Origin: an uncultured Methanobrevibacter sp.
GTDB lineage: Archaea > Methanobacteriota > Methanobacteria > Methanobacteriales > Methanobacteriaceae
Length of the DNA: 10,468 nt
Direction of reading: 5' to 3'
Assembly: GCA_900317865.1 (NCBI GenBank)
Contig: ONIK01000056.1
Span: forward strand, 1 to 10,468
The position numbers and the translations under genes are program-made. This document shows positions 1-5,355 of this stretch, one piece after another. Below the pieces are notes generated by a model. That model saw nothing but the letters and a program-made list of their open reading frames with translations, did no database searches and was not told where the DNA came from. How positions within the stretch are numbered: the first letter of the stretch is position 1; each line of letters opens with the position of its first letter.

Positions 1-2
1 CT

Positions 3-992
3 GTATCTTTAGAATTAATTACACAGGCTGTTAAAGTAGGTAATATTACAAATATTGCTGTTGTAAACAGTACTACTCACGATTCAAATGAATCAAACAA
101 CAAAGCAAACAATACTACTGAAGTAATTCCGGTTTGTGATTTAGAAATCATTAAACTTGTTAGCTCTAAAAAAGCCTTTGTAGGTGAAGAATTAGTCTGG
201 ACAATAATAGTCACTAATCTTGGTCCAAGTGCTGCAGTTAATGTTGCTGTTTTAGAAGATATTCCAAGTTCATTAAAATTAATTAATGCCGATGCTTCTA
301 AAGGAACATATGACTGGAATACAAACATTTGGTCAATAGATAGACTTGAATCAGGGTCTAGTGAAACACTTACAATTAGAACTTTAGTTTTAAGTGTAGG
401 AAATATTACTAATCCAGTTGAAGTTAGTTCAACTACACCAGATTCTGATAAATCAAATAATAAGGCTAACAATACAACTGAAGCTTTTGCTATTGTTGAT
501 TTGGAAGTTAAAAAAGTTTCTGATAAAAATAAATATCATGTAAATGACACAATCTGCTGGACAATCACTGTTATCAATCATGGTCCGTGCGATGCTCATG
601 ATGTTATTGCAATTGATGTATTGCCATCAAGTGTTAACTTCACATCATATTATGCATCTAAAGGATCTTACAATGTAACTAGTGGTAAATGGACTATTGG
701 AGATTTGGCCAATGGTGAAAGTGTAACTTTAACAATATATTGTGTTGCACTTGTTGAAGGATTTATTACAAATTATGTAAATGTCACATGTAAGGAACCT
801 GATAGTAATTTAGATAATAATTATGCTAACTGTACTGTCGAAGTTGTTGTTAATGAGACAAATAATTCTACAACTCCAGAGTATTCAGTCGAACCTGTCA
901 AATTAAAAGCTTCTGGAAATCCAATAACATATCTTTTAGTTGTTATTTTAGTATTATTTGGTAGTTTTTGGGCAAGAAACAGGAAAGAATAA
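3..992 (+). CDS. Adhesin-like surface protein, C-terminal part (DUF11 repeats and membrane anchor), truncated by window start
   Basis: The frame is open from the left edge, so the start lies outside the window. The 329 visible residues hold the end of one repeat, then two complete units of exactly 120 residues (nt 138-497 and 498-857). Each opens with a DLE-type strand and contains W(T)I.V.N.GP, a LP/IPSS motif, a W.I..L..G.S.TL strand, and a D-S-x-x-x-N-N-x-A-N ending. This matches the DUF11 (CARDB-like, Ig-like beta-sandwich) repeats of methanogen adhesin-like proteins. Many N-x-S/T sequons are present, compatible with glycosylation. The tail holds a GNPI motif, about 18 hydrophobic residues and a short basic end (ARNRKE). 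This is the usual C-terminal anchor of these proteins, so the repeats should face outside. A role in attachment to host, biofilm or syntrophic partners is inferred from the family only. Confidence 0.9.
   Translation, partial: VSLELITQAVKVGNITNIAVVNSTTHDSNESNNKANNTTEVIPVCDLEIIKLVSSKKAFVGEELVWTIIVTNLGPSAAVNVAVLEDIPSSLKLINADASKGTYDWNTNIWSIDRLESGSSETLTIRTLVLSVGNITNPVEVSSTTPDSDKSNNKANNTTEAFAIVDLEVKKVSDKNKYHVNDTICWTITVINHGPCDAHDVIAIDVLPSSVNFTSYYASKGSYNVTSGKWTIGDLANGESVTLTIYCVALVEGFITNYVNVTCKEPDSNLDNNYANCTVEVVVNETNNSTTPEYSVEPVKLKASGNPITYLLVVILVLFGSFWARNRKE
138..497 (+). repeat. DUF11 repeat unit (penultimate)
   Basis: One complete 120-codon unit of the adhesin-like protein, from the DLE strand to the residues just before the next DLE. 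Its ending DSDKSNNKANNTTE closely matches the ending DSNESNNKANNTTE of the preceding partial unit. The last unit has the more diverged DSNLDNNYANCTVE. The two full units have exactly the same period. Confidence 0.8.
498..857 (+). repeat. DUF11 repeat unit (last, membrane-proximal)
   Basis: Last 120-codon unit of the adhesin-like protein, same motif order as the preceding unit (CWTITVINHGP, LPSSV, KWTIGDLANGESVTL). It is more diverged than the upstream units and is followed by a short N/T/P-rich linker leading to the anchor. Confidence 0.75.
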
Positions 993-1006
993 TATCGAAA
1001 AAACAT

Positions 1007-1051
1007 ATAACTAGATTATATATCTAGTTATTTTTTCCTTTTTTATTTTTT
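1007..1051 (+). terminator. Hairpin and U-tract terminator of the adhesin-like gene
   Basis: A perfect 9-bp inverted repeat, ATAACTAGA / TCTAGTTAT (1007-1015 and 1023-1031) with a 7-nt loop, starts 14 bp after the stop codon. It runs straight into TTTTTT, and further T tracts follow at 1039-1044, 1046-1051, 1059-1064 and 1077-1085. Successive U tracts are the usual archaeal terminator. The stem is a bonus resembling a bacterial intrinsic terminator. Confidence 0.8.
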
Positions 1052-1140
1052 GAGACAATTTTTTACGTATTATATCTTTTTTTTTATTTGTTTTTGAATT
1101 AGTTTAAAGAAAAATAAGTTTAGATTAATTGTAAATATTT

Positions 1141-1169
1141 GTGCTTTTTAGTTTAAATGCAGTAAAATA
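1141..1169. repeat. Imperfect direct repeat, copy 1 (GTGCTT ... TTTAAATGCAGT)
   Basis: GTGCTT (1141-1146), 5 nt, then TTTAAATGCAGT (1152-1163) and AAAATA. The same GTGCTT and identical 12-mer recur at 1514-1538, beyond the other end of the small secreted-protein gene. With the bases after the 12-mer, 17 of 18 positions match. Function unknown: possible remnant of a duplication or a binding site. Confidence 0.5.
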
Positions 1170-1179
1170 AATAGATAAT

Positions 1180-1186
1180 AAAAAAA
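1180..1186 (-). terminator. U7 tract after the small secreted-protein gene
   Basis: On the minus strand the TAA stop is followed immediately by seven T residues, which fits a simple archaeal U-tract terminator. It faces the terminator of the converging adhesin-like gene. Confidence 0.45.
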
Positions 1187-1444
1187 TTATTTAAAATAGA
1201 TTATTAAATAGTTAGTTATATTCGAAATTTCATTTGATATGAATGTATCAATTGTAAAATCATTTGTTGGTTGAGAATACTCCTGATGAGTAAATTTATT
1301 TGGTGAAAAATGGGTTGGTACTGAAATTATATCATTTGGGTCATTATCCAAGTTATTGTTTATATTTATATCATGTGCTGCAACAAATGAAGTCGTAAAT
1401 ATAAATCCTATAACTAATAAAGTTAGAATCATTTTGAAATTCAT
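1187..1444 (-). CDS. Small secreted protein of unknown function
   Basis: An 85-residue protein I do not recognise. Residues 1-23 look like a clear Sec signal peptide: short basic start (MNFK), hydrophobic core (MILTLLVIGFIF) and a small-residue end (SFVAA) just before His-Asp. The mature part, about 62 residues, is polar, rich in Asn, Asp, Thr and Ser, has no cysteine, and ends in a short hydrophobic stretch (NYLIIYFK). The ATG start is well supported by AAAGGAGAG ending 5 nt upstream, among the best ribosome binding sites in the window, and by a BRE/TATA-like element about 45 bp upstream. The gene is transcribed alone, convergent with the adhesin-like gene and divergent from the NSS transporter. 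Secretion is a good inference. The function is unknown. Confidence 0.7.
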   Translation of the reverse strand: MNFKMILTLLVIGFIFTTSFVAAHDININNNLDNDPNDIISVPTHFSPNKFTHQEYSQPTNDFTIDTFISNEISNITNYLIIYFK

Positions 1445-1486
1445 TTTTTCTCTCCTTTATTATTTATGTCCATAATTTAATAAACA

Positions 1487-1504
1487 CTATATTTAAAGTT
1501 TTCC
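1487..1504 (-). promoter_or_regulatory. BRE/TATA-like promoter of the small secreted-protein gene
   Basis: Read on the minus strand this is CGGAAAACTTTAAATATAG, a purine-rich BRE-like stretch joined to a TATA-like box. Initiation about 25 bp downstream would fall near 1463-1468. That leaves a leader of about 20 nt carrying the AAAGGAGAG ribosome binding site. Confidence 0.55.
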
Positions 1505-1506
1505 GC

Positions 1507-1522
1507 ATGTAAGTGCTTACAT
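1507..1522. promoter_or_regulatory. Perfect 16-bp palindrome, candidate operator
   Basis: ATGTAAG-TG-CTTACAT: 7-bp arms around a 2-nt centre, with no mismatch. It sits 2 bp upstream of the BRE of the minus-strand small gene and about 70 bp upstream of the TATA-rich stretch of the plus-strand transporter. This is where a dimeric regulator could act on one or both divergent promoters. Confidence 0.5.
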
Positions 1523-1543
1523 TCATTTTAAATGCAGTTAAAT
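1514..1543. repeat. Imperfect direct repeat, copy 2 (GTGCTT ... TTTAAATGCAGT)
   Basis: GTGCTT (1514-1519), 7 nt, then TTTAAATGCAGT (1527-1538) and TAAATAG. It matches copy 1 at 1141-1169. It overlaps the right arm of the palindrome at 1507-1522, so the two signals may be linked. Confidence 0.5.
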
Positions 1544-1590
1544 AGAAGAAGAATAAACATTTTTAAAAACAACATATTTAATACATTAAT

Positions 1591-1608
1591 TATATATTAA
1601 TATATATA
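1591..1608 (+). promoter_or_regulatory. TATA-rich promoter candidate of the NSS transporter
   Basis: A run TATATATTAATATATATA lies 19-36 bp before the ATG. Depending on which part TBP uses, transcription would start about 2-15 nt before the ATG, so the leader is short. The exact box cannot be fixed by eye. Confidence 0.4.
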
Positions 1609-1626
1609 GAATTTAGGTAGAATATC

Positions 1627-3114
1627 ATGTCTAGTGAGAATCAGTGGGGCAGTCCATTATCATTTGTCCTTGCAATGATAGGTTCTGCTGTTGGACTTGG
1701 AAATATATGGAGATATCCCTATGTACTTTACTCCAGTGGCGGAGGGGCATTTTTCATTCCATATATAATAGCGATTCTAGTAATGGGAATTCCTGTTTTG
1801 ATAATGGAATATGGAATCGGACTTAAATTCAGATCTTCTTTTACAAAAGCAATTACAAAAATTGATTCCAGATGGCAATTTTTAGGATGGTTAATTCCAG
1901 TCTCGTTATTGATGATAATGATTTATTATTCAAGTATTCTGGGTATTGACTTCATTTATGTTTTTTTAAGCTTTTTTAAAAGTTGGGGTGCTAATCCGGG
2001 ATTTTACTTTGAACATACTCTCATGCAGTCTTCAGACAGTTTCATGGGAATATTGAATTTTATTCCGATACTCGCAATTGCCATTCTTATCGGCTGGATG
2101 CTTGTTTGGTTTATATCTCATAAGGATTTGGAATCCGGTTTGGGAAAGGTATCTAAAATATTTGTTCCTTTGTTATTTTTAATCATGATTGGAATAGTCA
2201 TTTTTTCACTTACCTTGCCCGGAGCTTCAATAGGTCTTTCCGAATTATATAATCCTGACTGGTCACTTTTATTCAATTTCAATGTATGGATGCTGGCATT
2301 CGGTCAAATCATTTTCTCTTTGAATATCGGATTGTCCGGTACGGTAACTTTTGCCGGCTATCTTAAGGAAGATGTTGATATTATATCCAATACATTTATA
2401 ATAGCTTTAGCAAATTCAATTTTTGAAAATATTGCTGCAATTGGTGTTTTTTCAATTTTAGGTTACATGTCCTTACAGACATCAACACCTGTTCCAAATC
2501 TTATAGATCAGGGAACAGGACTGATTTTCGTAACATATCCAACAATATTAAATATTTTAGGCCAGTGGGCTTATGTTATCGGACCGCTATTTTTCATAAC
2601 AATTTATATTGCAGGAATTACCAGTATTCTGTCTATGATTGAACCAATATCATTTTCCATTCAGAATAAATTTTCCATATCACGTAAAAGAACTGTAACC
2701 ATTTTATGTATTATCGGTGCTTTTGCATCTATGGTTTTTGCAACTTCATTCGGCGGCGCATTACTTGAAGATATTGATTCATATGTAAATCAGATTTCAG
2801 GATTGTTTTGTATAGTTTTAGAATGTATACTCTTTGCCTGGATATATAAAGCTGAAAATTTAGTTGATTTCTTAAATTCAAGATCCAAACATATAAAAAT
2901 TGGAAGAACATGGTTACTTATTGTAAAATTTGTTCTACCGTTTTTCATCATGATAATTTGGATTGGTGGAATGTCATCTGTATTTAATACGTATTCACAG
3001 GATAAAACAATCATTACAATTTCCACTGCTTTGCTGCTCTTTGCAGTTTCATTATATCTAACCCTTAAAAAACCAACTAATCCTGAATGGGATGAAGTGA
3101 ATGAAAGGGTTTAA
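1627..3114 (+). CDS. Sodium-dependent transporter, NSS (SNF/SLC6, LeuT-like) family
   Basis: A 495-residue membrane protein expected to import an amino acid or similar small solute with Na+. The TM1 signature is intact (SAVGLGNIWRYPY, residues 20-32, then SGGGAFFIPY), with A21, V22 and N26 matching LeuT A22, V23 and N27. TM8 keeps AGITS (329-333), with A329, T332 and S333 matching the LeuT Na2 ligands. In TM7, N263 and E267 keep the spacing of LeuT N286 and E290. The glutamate is typical of chloride-independent members. TM6 (FSLNIGLSG, 230-238) departs from the common SLSLGFG: S231 replaces the Na1 threonine and N233 lies in the substrate pocket. About 12 TM segments, full family length. The ATG is preceded by a modest AGGT site 8 nt upstream. 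Transcribed alone; substrate not predictable. Confidence 0.92.
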   Translation: MSSENQWGSPLSFVLAMIGSAVGLGNIWRYPYVLYSSGGGAFFIPYIIAILVMGIPVLIMEYGIGLKFRSSFTKAITKIDSRWQFLGWLIPVSLLMIMIYYSSILGIDFIYVFLSFFKSWGANPGFYFEHTLMQSSDSFMGILNFIPILAIAILIGWMLVWFISHKDLESGLGKVSKIFVPLLFLIMIGIVIFSLTLPGASIGLSELYNPDWSLLFNFNVWMLAFGQIIFSLNIGLSGTVTFAGYLKEDVDIISNTFIIALANSIFENIAAIGVFSILGYMSLQTSTPVPNLIDQGTGLIFVTYPTILNILGQWAYVIGPLFFITIYIAGITSILSMIEPISFSIQNKFSISRKRTVTILCIIGAFASMVFATSFGGALLEDIDSYVNQISGLFCIVLECILFAWIYKAENLVDFLNSRSKHIKIGRTWLLIVKFVLPFFIMIIWIGGMSSVFNTYSQDKTIITISTALLLFAVSLYLTLKKPTNPEWDEVNERV

Positions 3115-3346
3115 TTTTTATCTGGAGATATACATCTGACTTTAATAAATGTATTAAAAATAATGTGTCTTGTAATTTAATGGATGAAAGTGCAATATTT
3201 TATAATAATTCTTGGATAAGATATCATTTAATCATGCTTGAAATTAATATGGTGGGCAGGATATTTGGATGTGATTATTGATTTCTTATGAGTATCTTCT
3301 GTATGTGGTAGTGTAAATTAAAAAATGTCAGAAAGAGAAATTTTTT
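3115..3346. other. Gene-free stretch after the transporter
   Basis: Together with the kinase promoter this forms a 353-bp gap. A T5 run directly after the transporter stop may help termination. The only ORF with an ATG that I noticed is 33 codons at 3180-3281 (MDESAIFYNN...), without a ribosome binding site or recognisable similarity. No hairpin or RNA family is evident to me. Confidence 0.4.
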
Positions 3347-3354
3347 TTGTACAA
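3347..3354. promoter_or_regulatory. Upstream GTAC site of the kinase promoter (TTGTACAA)
   Basis: A perfect 8-bp palindrome TTGTACAA, 42 bp upstream of the promoter-proximal TTGTACTACAA site. Together they give the kinase promoter two GTAC-containing sites, as also found at the CytX-like permease promoter. Confidence 0.4.
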
Positions 3355-3388
3355 CATTAAAAAATTTCATACGAATTAATGAACATAA

Positions 3389-3399
3389 TTGTACTACAA
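3389..3399. promoter_or_regulatory. Promoter-proximal operator candidate TTGTA-C-TACAA
   Basis: An 11-bp inverted repeat with perfect 5-bp arms, directly upstream of the TATA-like box of the kinase gene. Its first eight bases, TTGTACTA, recur at nearly the same place in the CytX-like permease promoter (minus strand, 10418-10425). This supports a common regulator. Confidence 0.5.
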
Positions 3400-3401
3400 A
3401 T

Positions 3402-3411
3402 ATTTTTATAT
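3402..3411 (+). promoter_or_regulatory. TATA-like box of the kinase gene
   Basis: ATTTTTATAT begins 2 bp after the operator candidate. Initiation about 25 bp downstream would give a leader of roughly 30-35 nt before the ATG at 3468. Other AT-rich boxes lie between 3413 and 3440, so the assignment rests partly on the matching layout at the permease promoter. Confidence 0.4.
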
Positions 3412-3467
3412 CATATTATATAAATTATTATAATGTATTTTATGAATAAAATTTATAAGTTGAGAAA

Positions 3468-4313
3468 ATGGATGAATCAATAAAAATATTAACTATACAG
3501 GACATTTCATGCTTTGGACAATGTTCCATAACAGTTGCACTTCCTGTAGTATCTGCTTTTGGAATAGAAACTGCAGTTCTTCCTTCTGCTGTTTTATCTA
3601 CACATACTTCGGGATTTACAGATTTTACTGTTAGGGATTTAACAGAAGATCTTCCGGCTATTAAAAAACATTGGGAAAAGGAAGGAATATATTTTGATGC
3701 AATATATACAGGTTTTATTGCATCAATGGAACAGTTGGATTATATTAAAGATATTATAAACTCAAGATTAAAGCCTGGAGGACTTGTATTTGTTGATCCG
3801 GCCATGGCAGACCACGGTGAATTTTATAACGGATTCGACCAGGAATTTGCTGATAAGATGGGTGAACTCTGTAAACTGGGAGATTATATCCTTCCAAATA
3901 CTACTGAAGCATGTTATATATTACATAAACCATGGAAAGAAGAATTTTCTAAAGAAGAAATGATTGAAATGGCAGAAGAACTTTCTGCATTCACCAAAAG
4001 ACATGTCATCCTGAAAGGAGATACACATAAGGAAAATAAACTGGGTATGCTTGTTTTGGATAAGACAGAATCTAGTCTGGAATTCGTATATAACGATAAG
4101 GTTGATTATGTATCTCATGGAACAGGGGATGTTTTTGCTTCAGCTTTTGTAGGATCAACTATGATTGGCAAAAACCCATGTTCCGCTGCAAGAATTGCCG
4201 GTGAATTTACTAAAAAAGCAATTGAAAAAACTATTGGTGATGAAAATCACACTTATGGAGTTAAATTTGAACAGGTGATTCTTGAATTGAATGATTTATT
4301 GGAATCATTTTAA
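3468..4313 (+). CDS. Pyridoxamine/pyridoxal kinase-like protein (ribokinase superfamily)
   Basis: A 281-residue cytosolic kinase expected to phosphorylate the hydroxymethyl group of a B6 vitamer (or, less likely, HMP) with ATP. The whole chain follows the PdxK/PdxY-ThiD pattern: QDISCFGQCSITVALP at 11-26 (substrate side, strongly like bacterial pyridoxamine kinases), LSTHTSGF at 43-50, VDPAMADHG at 109-117, LPNTTEA at 142-148, and the anion hole with catalytic aspartate in HGTGD at 217-221 (D221). Length is normal. The ATG is chosen because family similarity starts within a few residues; only a weak TTGAG precedes it. It is transcribed alone, from a promoter with two GTAC-type sites shared with the CytX-like permease. 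That link leaves open whether the substrate is B6 or the thiamin precursor HMP. PdxK-type is preferred on sequence. Confidence 0.88.
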   Translation: MDESIKILTIQDISCFGQCSITVALPVVSAFGIETAVLPSAVLSTHTSGFTDFTVRDLTEDLPAIKKHWEKEGIYFDAIYTGFIASMEQLDYIKDIINSRLKPGGLVFVDPAMADHGEFYNGFDQEFADKMGELCKLGDYILPNTTEACYILHKPWKEEFSKEEMIEMAEELSAFTKRHVILKGDTHKENKLGMLVLDKTESSLEFVYNDKVDYVSHGTGDVFASAFVGSTMIGKNPCSAARIAGEFTKKAIEKTIGDENHTYGVKFEQVILELNDLLESF

Positions 4314-4317
4314 ATTA

Positions 4318-4323
4318 TTTTTT
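4318..4323 (+). terminator. U6 tract after the kinase gene
   Basis: TTTTTT lies 4 bp after the kinase stop codon, in the 76-bp gap where this gene and the PAP2 operon converge. It is a plausible archaeal U-tract terminator; no convincing stem is seen. Confidence 0.35.
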
Positions 4324-4389
4324 AAAAATAGATTAGAATTGAAGTTGAATTTTGCTGTTAAACACAGAAAAACTCAAATCAATTTATTA

Positions 4390-5310
4390 TTAACTTTTTT
4401 TGTGATTCTGGAAAAATTTGATTATTGCAGGATATATTAAAACTATAAATGCCATTATCACAGCATATTGTAAAAATTCGCCGATTTGTGTTTTTCCAAA
4501 TAATGGCAATATTACATATATGATAAATTCCAATGAGATATAACCGCATATGCATCTTAGTACTTTTGTCTGTGTATCTCCATCAGTTGAAAACTTAACA
4601 AATCTTCTTTCAATCGGCCAGGTTAAAAATACACCTATAGCAATTCCTGCATATTCAAATGTATCAATAGCCATTATTGCAGGATCAACAATTAGTCTAC
4701 CTGCAGTATCATAATCCATAGGATATGACTTTGTTACTGTAAACAGTAATACTAAAATTGAAATTAAAATTCCAACCACAGAAATAATAATGTCTAGATT
4801 AGGCTTTTCCTCAACCTTATCGAATAATTTGGAAAAGATTATTAAAACTATAAAAGTGAAAATTATAGCAAAAATAACATCCAATACTGAATGTACTCCT
4901 AAATAGTTACGACTAAAACCTACAAGTATTAAACAACAGATTAAAACAGTTTTCAAAGCTTTAGATAAGTTTCCCTTAATTACCGGTCCGCCAAAGAGTG
5001 TCGCCGCCATAGTTGTATGTCCGCTTGGAAATGAATATCCTGTAGCGCCGGCAATGGCCTCTTTTACCGGATGTATTCTGGAATCAAGAATCCATGGACG
5101 GTATATGCAGGCGGTAATTTTTGCAAGTCCATTAACTAGGGCAGCACCTGATAGAGAAATAAGCATATATTCGCCTAATTTTTTGTCTAAACACCAATAT
5201 ACTATAGCAATTAGTGGAATGACTATCATATCTACTCCGAAAAGGGAACATGTTAGAAAAAAAGAGTCAAATATTCCTCCGGTAATTTCTCTTAAAAATT
5301 GAAGAAACAA
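4390..5310 (-). CDS. PAP2-family membrane phosphatase, distal copy (start codon uncertain)
   Basis: An integral membrane phosphatase of the PAP2/lipid phosphate phosphatase family, about 8 TM segments, acting on a membrane lipid (poly)phosphate or similar ester. Counted from TTG at 5310, all three motifs are present: K64-x6-R71-P72, P95-S-G-H98, and S133-R134-x5-H140-x3-D144, so it should be active. It closely resembles the gene just upstream, including WPIERRF and YPMDYD. The start is odd: TTG at 5310 is the first standard start codon in frame, but it has no ribosome binding site and matches residue 9 of the paralogue. The position matching the paralogue's ATG (5332-5334) reads ATA and is preceded by AAGGTGAT at the right distance. 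An in-frame TAA lies at 5347-5349, so no longer ATG form exists. Second gene of a two-gene operon. Substrate unknown. Confidence 0.85.
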   Translation of the reverse strand: MFLQFLREITGGIFDSFFLTCSLFGVDMIVIPLIAIVYWCLDKKLGEYMLISLSGAALVNGLAKITACIYRPWILDSRIHPVKEAIAGATGYSFPSGHTTMAATLFGGPVIKGNLSKALKTVLICCLILVGFSRNYLGVHSVLDVIFAIIFTFIVLIIFSKLFDKVEEKPNLDIIISVVGILISILVLLFTVTKSYPMDYDTAGRLIVDPAIMAIDTFEYAGIAIGVFLTWPIERRFVKFSTDGDTQTKVLRCICGYISLEFIIYVILPLFGKTQIGEFLQYAVIMAFIVLIYPAIIKFFQNHKKS

Positions 5311-5331
5311 TAATGGGTCTATAAATATGTT

Positions 5332-5345
5332 TATGATATCACCTT
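5332..5345 (-). promoter_or_regulatory. Ribosome binding site followed by ATA in place of ATG
   Basis: On the minus strand: AAGGTGAT, ATC, then ATA-AAC-ATA-TTT-ATA-GAC. The paralogue reads GTGAT, AAC, then ATG-AAT-ATT-TTT-ATA-GAC. The ribosome binding site, its 3-nt spacing and the following codons correspond; only the start codon differs, by one base. Translation may start at AUA, or the original start has been lost. Confidence 0.65.
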
Positions 5346-5355
5346 GTTAAAATAT

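Noticed and set aside
77..472. 131-codon open frame on the minus strand within the adhesin-like gene
   Set aside because: It is antisense to two well-supported DUF11 repeats, has no ribosome binding site of note and no recognisable protein features. It mirrors the repetitive codon pattern of the plus strand.
3180..3281. 33-codon ORF (MDESAIFYNN...) in the gap before the kinase
   Set aside because: It begins MDES like the kinase, which hinted at a partial duplication, but the following residues do not match and there is no ribosome binding site.
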